Source: Amylibacter sp. SFDW26
Lineage (GTDB): Bacteria > Pseudomonadota > Alphaproteobacteria > Rhodobacterales > Rhodobacteraceae
Assembly: GCF_009184395.1 (NCBI RefSeq)
Contig: NZ_WEIC01000006.1
Span: 1-64,000, forward strand
Length of the DNA: 64,000 nt
Reading direction: 5' to 3'
Below, one piece after another: positions 60,748-64,000 of the stretch (positions are counted from its first letter, which is position 1; each line of letters starts with the position of its first letter). The notes under the pieces were generated by a model. The model made no database searches and was not told where the DNA came from. It worked only from the letters and a program-made list of their open reading frames with translations. The position numbers were made by a program, and so were the translations under genes.

Positions 60748-60760
60748 GCGATTTTATCGC
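60748..60760 (+). other. Small intercistronic hairpin GCGAT-TTT-ATCGC
   Basis: Short perfect stem right after the ALDH stop codon; too weak to be a firm terminator. Confidence 0.3.
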
Positions 60761-60803
60761 ACAAACCCATGTTTTTATAAATGAGGATAAAAAGGGAACA
60801 ATA

Positions 60804-61724
60804 ATGTTTGGTATTTTAGAAGGTACTGGTTACGAAGTTTTGGATGCTGAGTTTGAAGAGTGTATTATCGGACATGCACGCGTTGAGCGCTTATGGACAG
60901 GTATGCGATGGTCGGAAGGCACAGCATGGTTCCCTGCGGGGCGTTATCTTATTTGGTCTGATATACCGAACAATCGTTTAATGCGATGGGATGAGACTGA
61001 TGGATCTGTGTCCGTTTTTCGTGAACCATCTAACAACGCAAATGGGAATACTAGGGATGCGCAAGGTAGGTTGGTTTCATGTGAACACCTTACGCGCCGT
61101 GTAACACGTACTGAACATGATGGCATGATAACCGTTTTAGCGGACAGTTATAACGGGAGTGCTTTAAATTCCCCTAATGATGTTGTGGTTAAATCCGATG
61201 GATCGATATGGTTTACCGATCCATCGTACGGTATCATGATGGATTACGAAGGGGAGCGTGCAAAGCCTGAGATCGATGGCTGCCATGTATATCGCATCGA
61301 TGCAAAAACGAAGAACGTTACCGCCGTTGCTGTAGACTTTAATAAACCAAATGGATTGGCTTTCAGTAATAATGAAGACTATCTTTTTGTGTCTGATACA
61401 GGGATCACACATGATCCAGATGGACCAAAACATATTCGTAAAATTGTGGTTAATCCAGATGGTCAAACACTAGGAAAATCCCAAATATTTTCCGAATGTA
61501 GTGTGGGTGTTTTTGATGGGTTTCGGTTAGATACATCTGGACGGGTTTGGTGTTCAGCTGCTGATGGTGTCCATTGTTTGAATTCATCAGGAAAACTTAT
61601 TGGAAAAATCTTAATTCCAGAAATGACAGGTAATCTTTGTTTCGGTGGACCAAAGTTAAATCGCTTATTCGTGGCAGGCACGAGTTCACTTTACAGCGTG
61701 TATTTGAACGTCAACGGTGTGTGA
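60804..61724 (+). CDS. SMP-30/gluconolactonase-family lactonase
   Basis: 306 aa, six-bladed propeller. Metal/active-site markers SEGTAWF (Glu), NSPNDVVVKSDGSIWFTDPSYG (Asn, Asp) and FDGFRLDTSGRVWCSAADGV (Asp). Hydrolyses sugar lactones to aldonic acids, supplying the dehydratase. No signal peptide. Last gene of the operon; ribosome site is weak (GGGAAC). No sugar dehydrogenase that would make the lactone is visible in the window. Confidence 0.9.
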   Translation: MFGILEGTGYEVLDAEFEECIIGHARVERLWTGMRWSEGTAWFPAGRYLIWSDIPNNRLMRWDETDGSVSVFREPSNNANGNTRDAQGRLVSCEHLTRRVTRTEHDGMITVLADSYNGSALNSPNDVVVKSDGSIWFTDPSYGIMMDYEGERAKPEIDGCHVYRIDAKTKNVTAVAVDFNKPNGLAFSNNEDYLFVSDTGITHDPDGPKHIRKIVVNPDGQTLGKSQIFSECSVGVFDGFRLDTSGRVWCSAADGVHCLNSSGKLIGKILIPEMTGNLCFGGPKLNRLFVAGTSSLYSVYLNVNGV

Positions 61725-61757
61725 TTGACCTATGAAGTTTATGTGAAAGGCAAACTT

Positions 61758-61895
61758 ATGTGCCCATATGCCAGTGGTGATCATGTTGTCATTGAAGATG
61801 CGCTTGCAAATATCACCGAGATGCGACGTATGAAATCTAATAGGGTTCTTGATTGGATTCTGTCACATCCAAATGATGATGCTGGGGGTGTTTGA
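61758..61895 (+). CDS. Possible 45-aa ORF, unknown
   Basis: ATG at 61758 to TGA, mostly acidic and not recognised (MCPYASGDHVVIEDALANIT...). The same frame is open to a TTG right after the lactonase stop. Could be a small gene or a remnant. Confidence 0.25.
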   Translation: MCPYASGDHVVIEDALANITEMRRMKSNRVLDWILSHPNDDAGGV

Positions 61896-62026
61896 GTTTA
61901 TTTTAGTCGCTTTATCATAATTTCCATTATGGGTCTTACGTTACAATAAACCTCAAACAGTTCAATGTCCGCTTTGAACCCTTATGAGACATTAAATAAT
62001 CATATTAAATTGAGTTAAAAAAACAT

Positions 62027-62725
62027 CTAACTTTTGGGATCATCAATAAGCGCTGTTGGTTTTGCCAAATCTTTTAATGATTGAATATCTGTCAGCTTTA
62101 CATTCTGCCCATCGATTATGACACCATATGCTTGTAATGTTTTGAAAGCACGCGATAGGTTTTCAGGGGTCATACCTAAATAAGATGCTAGCCGTTTCTT
62201 TTCGACATTTAATGAAAACTCTAACAAGCCTCCTGATCTAACATGAAGCTTAATCAGTTGGTTTGCCAATCGCTCTATTGATGTTCTGAGTTTCAGGTTT
62301 TTGGTACTCTTAATCACACCGCGGTAACATTGGGCTAATTCTGTCACGACGGCTCTGGCAAAAGAATTATCAATCTCGAAAACAGCACGCACATCAACGG
62401 CAGGGAGCAAGATTAACTTAGCTTTTTCTAGAGTTCTGGCTGACATAAGGCATGGCGCATCTTTCAAAGCTGCTGCTAAGATAAAGGCAGAGATTGGCCG
62501 GACTGTTGCCATAGTTGTTTCGCGATTGTTCCAACTGGCAAATAATTCAACGCTGCCTTCGACCACTATATGTAAAAAATCGCTGTGGTCGCCCTCTGAT
62601 ATTAATTCAACTTGTGGAGGGAAGTTTTGCAAATACGCTCCACGCATAAGCTGTTCAAAGTTGTCATCTGCCATATCTGTAAACAATGGTAGTTCGCGGA
62701 TTTCTGTCAGGTCGATGGAACGCAT
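62027..62725 (-). CDS. Crp/Fnr-family regulator
   Basis: 232 aa. Cyclic-nucleotide-binding-like N-terminal domain (about 10-130: ELISEGDHSDFLHIVVEGSVELF), dimer helix, and C-terminal HTH at about 165-205 (EKKRLASYLGMTPENLSRAFKTL). No N-terminal Cys cluster of Fnr is present, so it is closer to Dnr/NnrR-type NO or redox regulators; effector unknown. Divergent from a narK-type gene that has a perfect FNR/DNR-type box, which it may recognise. Confidence 0.88.
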   Translation of the reverse strand: MRSIDLTEIRELPLFTDMADDNFEQLMRGAYLQNFPPQVELISEGDHSDFLHIVVEGSVELFASWNNRETTMATVRPISAFILAAALKDAPCLMSARTLEKAKLILLPAVDVRAVFEIDNSFARAVVTELAQCYRGVIKSTKNLKLRTSIERLANQLIKLHVRSGGLLEFSLNVEKKRLASYLGMTPENLSRAFKTLQAYGVIIDGQNVKLTDIQSLKDLAKPTALIDDPKS

Positions 62726-62882
62726 GGGTGACTCGATTTACTTTGGATTGATATTTATCAACTATTTTATGACTTATGTCAAAGAGTAGCGGTTGATTTG
62801 TTAATTTCTGCATCAACTATTTCAAACGCAAATCATGATATATTTCTACAATCCACTTATTTTGGGTGCAAAACCGCAAAAT

Positions 62883-62896
62883 TTGATCCAAATCAA
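62883..62896. promoter_or_regulatory. FNR/DNR-type box TTGAT-CCAA-ATCAA
   Basis: Perfect TTGAT-N4-ATCAA palindrome 100 nt before the narK-type ATG. It is the consensus of Fnr/Dnr/NnrR-type activators. Confidence 0.85.
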
Positions 62897-62940
62897 ATCA
62901 ATAAAAACATCATTCCCATCTTGTAATTCCAAACAGCCCT

Positions 62941-62959
62941 AAAGCGCATACGGCGCTTT
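62941..62959 (+). promoter_or_regulatory. Leader hairpin of narK-type gene
   Basis: AAAGCGC-ATACG-GCGCTTT, 7-bp stem, 37 nt before the ATG. No T run follows. Confidence 0.5.
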
Positions 62960-62995
62960 CATAGGCCGAATAAGAGGGAACAGAAATGGAACTAC

Positions 62996-64000
62996 AAAAC
63001 AAAGCCACAAGTCTTTGGAGGAATTTCTTCAATGTAAAGATGGTACAAATCCGAACATTCCACATGACATGGTTTGCATTTTTCTCATGCTTTTTTGCGT
63101 GGTTTGGTATTGCACCGTTGATGATCATCGTACGTGATGAGCTTCAGTTGACAAAATCACAGGTTGGCTGGTCAATCATCGCATCGGTCGCAGTTACTGT
63201 ATTTGCGCGGTTTTTTATTGGTTGGCTTTGCGACCGTATTGGGCCCAGATTAGCATATACATATTTACTGATCCTTGGTGCATTCCCCGTAGCAGGTATT
63301 GGATTAGCCAATAGTTTTGAAACATTCTTGTTCTTCCGCCTGCTCATAGGTGTCATTGGTGCCGCCTTTGTTATTACGCAGTACCACACATCCGTGATGT
63401 TTGCCCCGAATGTTGTTGGGACTGCAAATGCAACCAGTGCTGGCTGGGGTAACCTTGGTGGTGGTGTGACACAGTTTGCCATGCCTATGGTTTTTTCCGT
63501 GTTCGTTGTTGGGTTCGGTTTCAGCGATGCACAGGGGTGGCGCATGTCTATGATGGTTGTGGGTGCGGTGATCTTCGTGATCGGCATTGCCTATTTTTTC
63601 CTGACACAGGATGCGCCAGAGGGCAATTACAAGGACTTGCGCGAAAAAGGTAAGTTGCAACAAAAGGATAAGGTTACTGGTGCGTATTTCAAAGCCATGG
63701 CTGATTACCGCGTTTGGGTTTTATTCCTGATTTACGGTGCATGTTTTGGGATTGAATTAACCGTTAACAACGTCGCAGCTTTGTATTTCTATGATTACTT
63801 CGACCTTAGCCTCGTTGCCGCAGGTGGCGTTGCTGCAAGCTTTGGCTTGATGAATATCTTCGCACGTACTTTGGGCGGTATATTCGGCGATAACTTTGGG
63901 GCCCTTTGGGGATTAAAAGGACGATCATTCTGGCTGTTCATTGTGTTGTTGGGCGAAGGGTGTGCATTGATGCTGTTCAGCCAAATGGATGTTCTATTCT
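62996..64000 (+). CDS. narK: Nitrate/nitrite transporter, NarK type (partial at 3' end)
   Basis: 335 codons to the window edge with no stop. MFS protein with about nine helices seen so far. The conserved loop has GWLCDRIGPR and the nitrate signature ANATSAGWGNLGGGVTQ is present. N-terminal QIRTFHMTWFAFFSCFFAWFGIAPLM is typical of NarK1/2. GAGGGAA ribosome site. An FNR-type box upstream fits expression under low oxygen with nitrate. Confidence 0.93.

Overview
The window reads as chromosome of an AT-rich, probably marine alphaproteobacterium. Rhodobacterales-like is my inference, from the tuf / tRNA-Trp start, the NarK plus Crp/Fnr pair, the L-pentonate-type sugar acid operon and the type I secretion genes. 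No 16S is present, so this is not proven.

Layout. (1) 1-320: the 3' end of tuf (EF-Tu), its terminator and an intact tRNA-Trp(CCA). (2) 274-20458: a mobile island of about 20 kb inserted at the 3' end of tRNA-Trp. It is bounded by 51-bp perfect direct repeats and carries a P4-type tyrosine integrase at its right end. Its right half (minus strand) looks phage- or satellite-derived: AlpA-like HTH, winged-helix and replication-initiator-like proteins, a primase fragment killed by an in-frame TAG, and an orphan tail tape-measure gene. Its left half is cargo: small secreted or membrane proteins, a pentapeptide-repeat protein, DUF3800, an unrecognised HHLHL-motif protein, a HEVTH-motif lipoprotein and a secreted SNase-fold nuclease. 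(3) 20.9-38.3 kb: a reorganised alginate-type exopolysaccharide cluster, algE-algF-algI-algJ-algX, then a periplasmic Mo-cofactor-domain protein with a hybrid histidine kinase, then alg44-like, alg8, algA, algD and a choice-of-anchor-L/RTX protein. A NarL-type response regulator faces it. Four of the transcription units share a palindrome and a GTGAGAG leader motif, which suggests one regulon. algG, algK and algL are not seen. (4) 39-48.4 kb: a phage HNH remnant, a CsgD/VpsT-like LuxR regulator translationally coupled to a HEPN-like protein, and a type I secretion locus. The locus holds a Gln/Asn/Gly-rich cargo protein, a repeat protein that seems to share a module with it, an ABC exporter and an HlyD-family adaptor. 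It may supply protein matrix to go with the polysaccharide. (5) 48.7-61.7 kb: a LacI-type regulator divergent from a sugar operon with ABC importer, OprB porin, beta-propeller, PdxA2-like dehydrogenase, RhmD-like dehydratase, L-KDA dehydratase, semialdehyde dehydrogenase and SMP-30 lactonase. Together these suggest conversion of an L-sugar acid to 2-oxoglutarate. (6) 62.0-64.0 kb: a Crp/Fnr regulator divergent from a narK-type transporter that has a perfect FNR-type box and runs off the window.

How it fits together: sections 3 and 4 look like one surface or biofilm programme (polysaccharide synthesis, O-acetylation and export, plus Ca-binding and repeat proteins sent out by type I secretion, with HK/RR/LuxR control). 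Section 5 is an inducible catabolic operon. The island in section 2 is an independent mobile unit.
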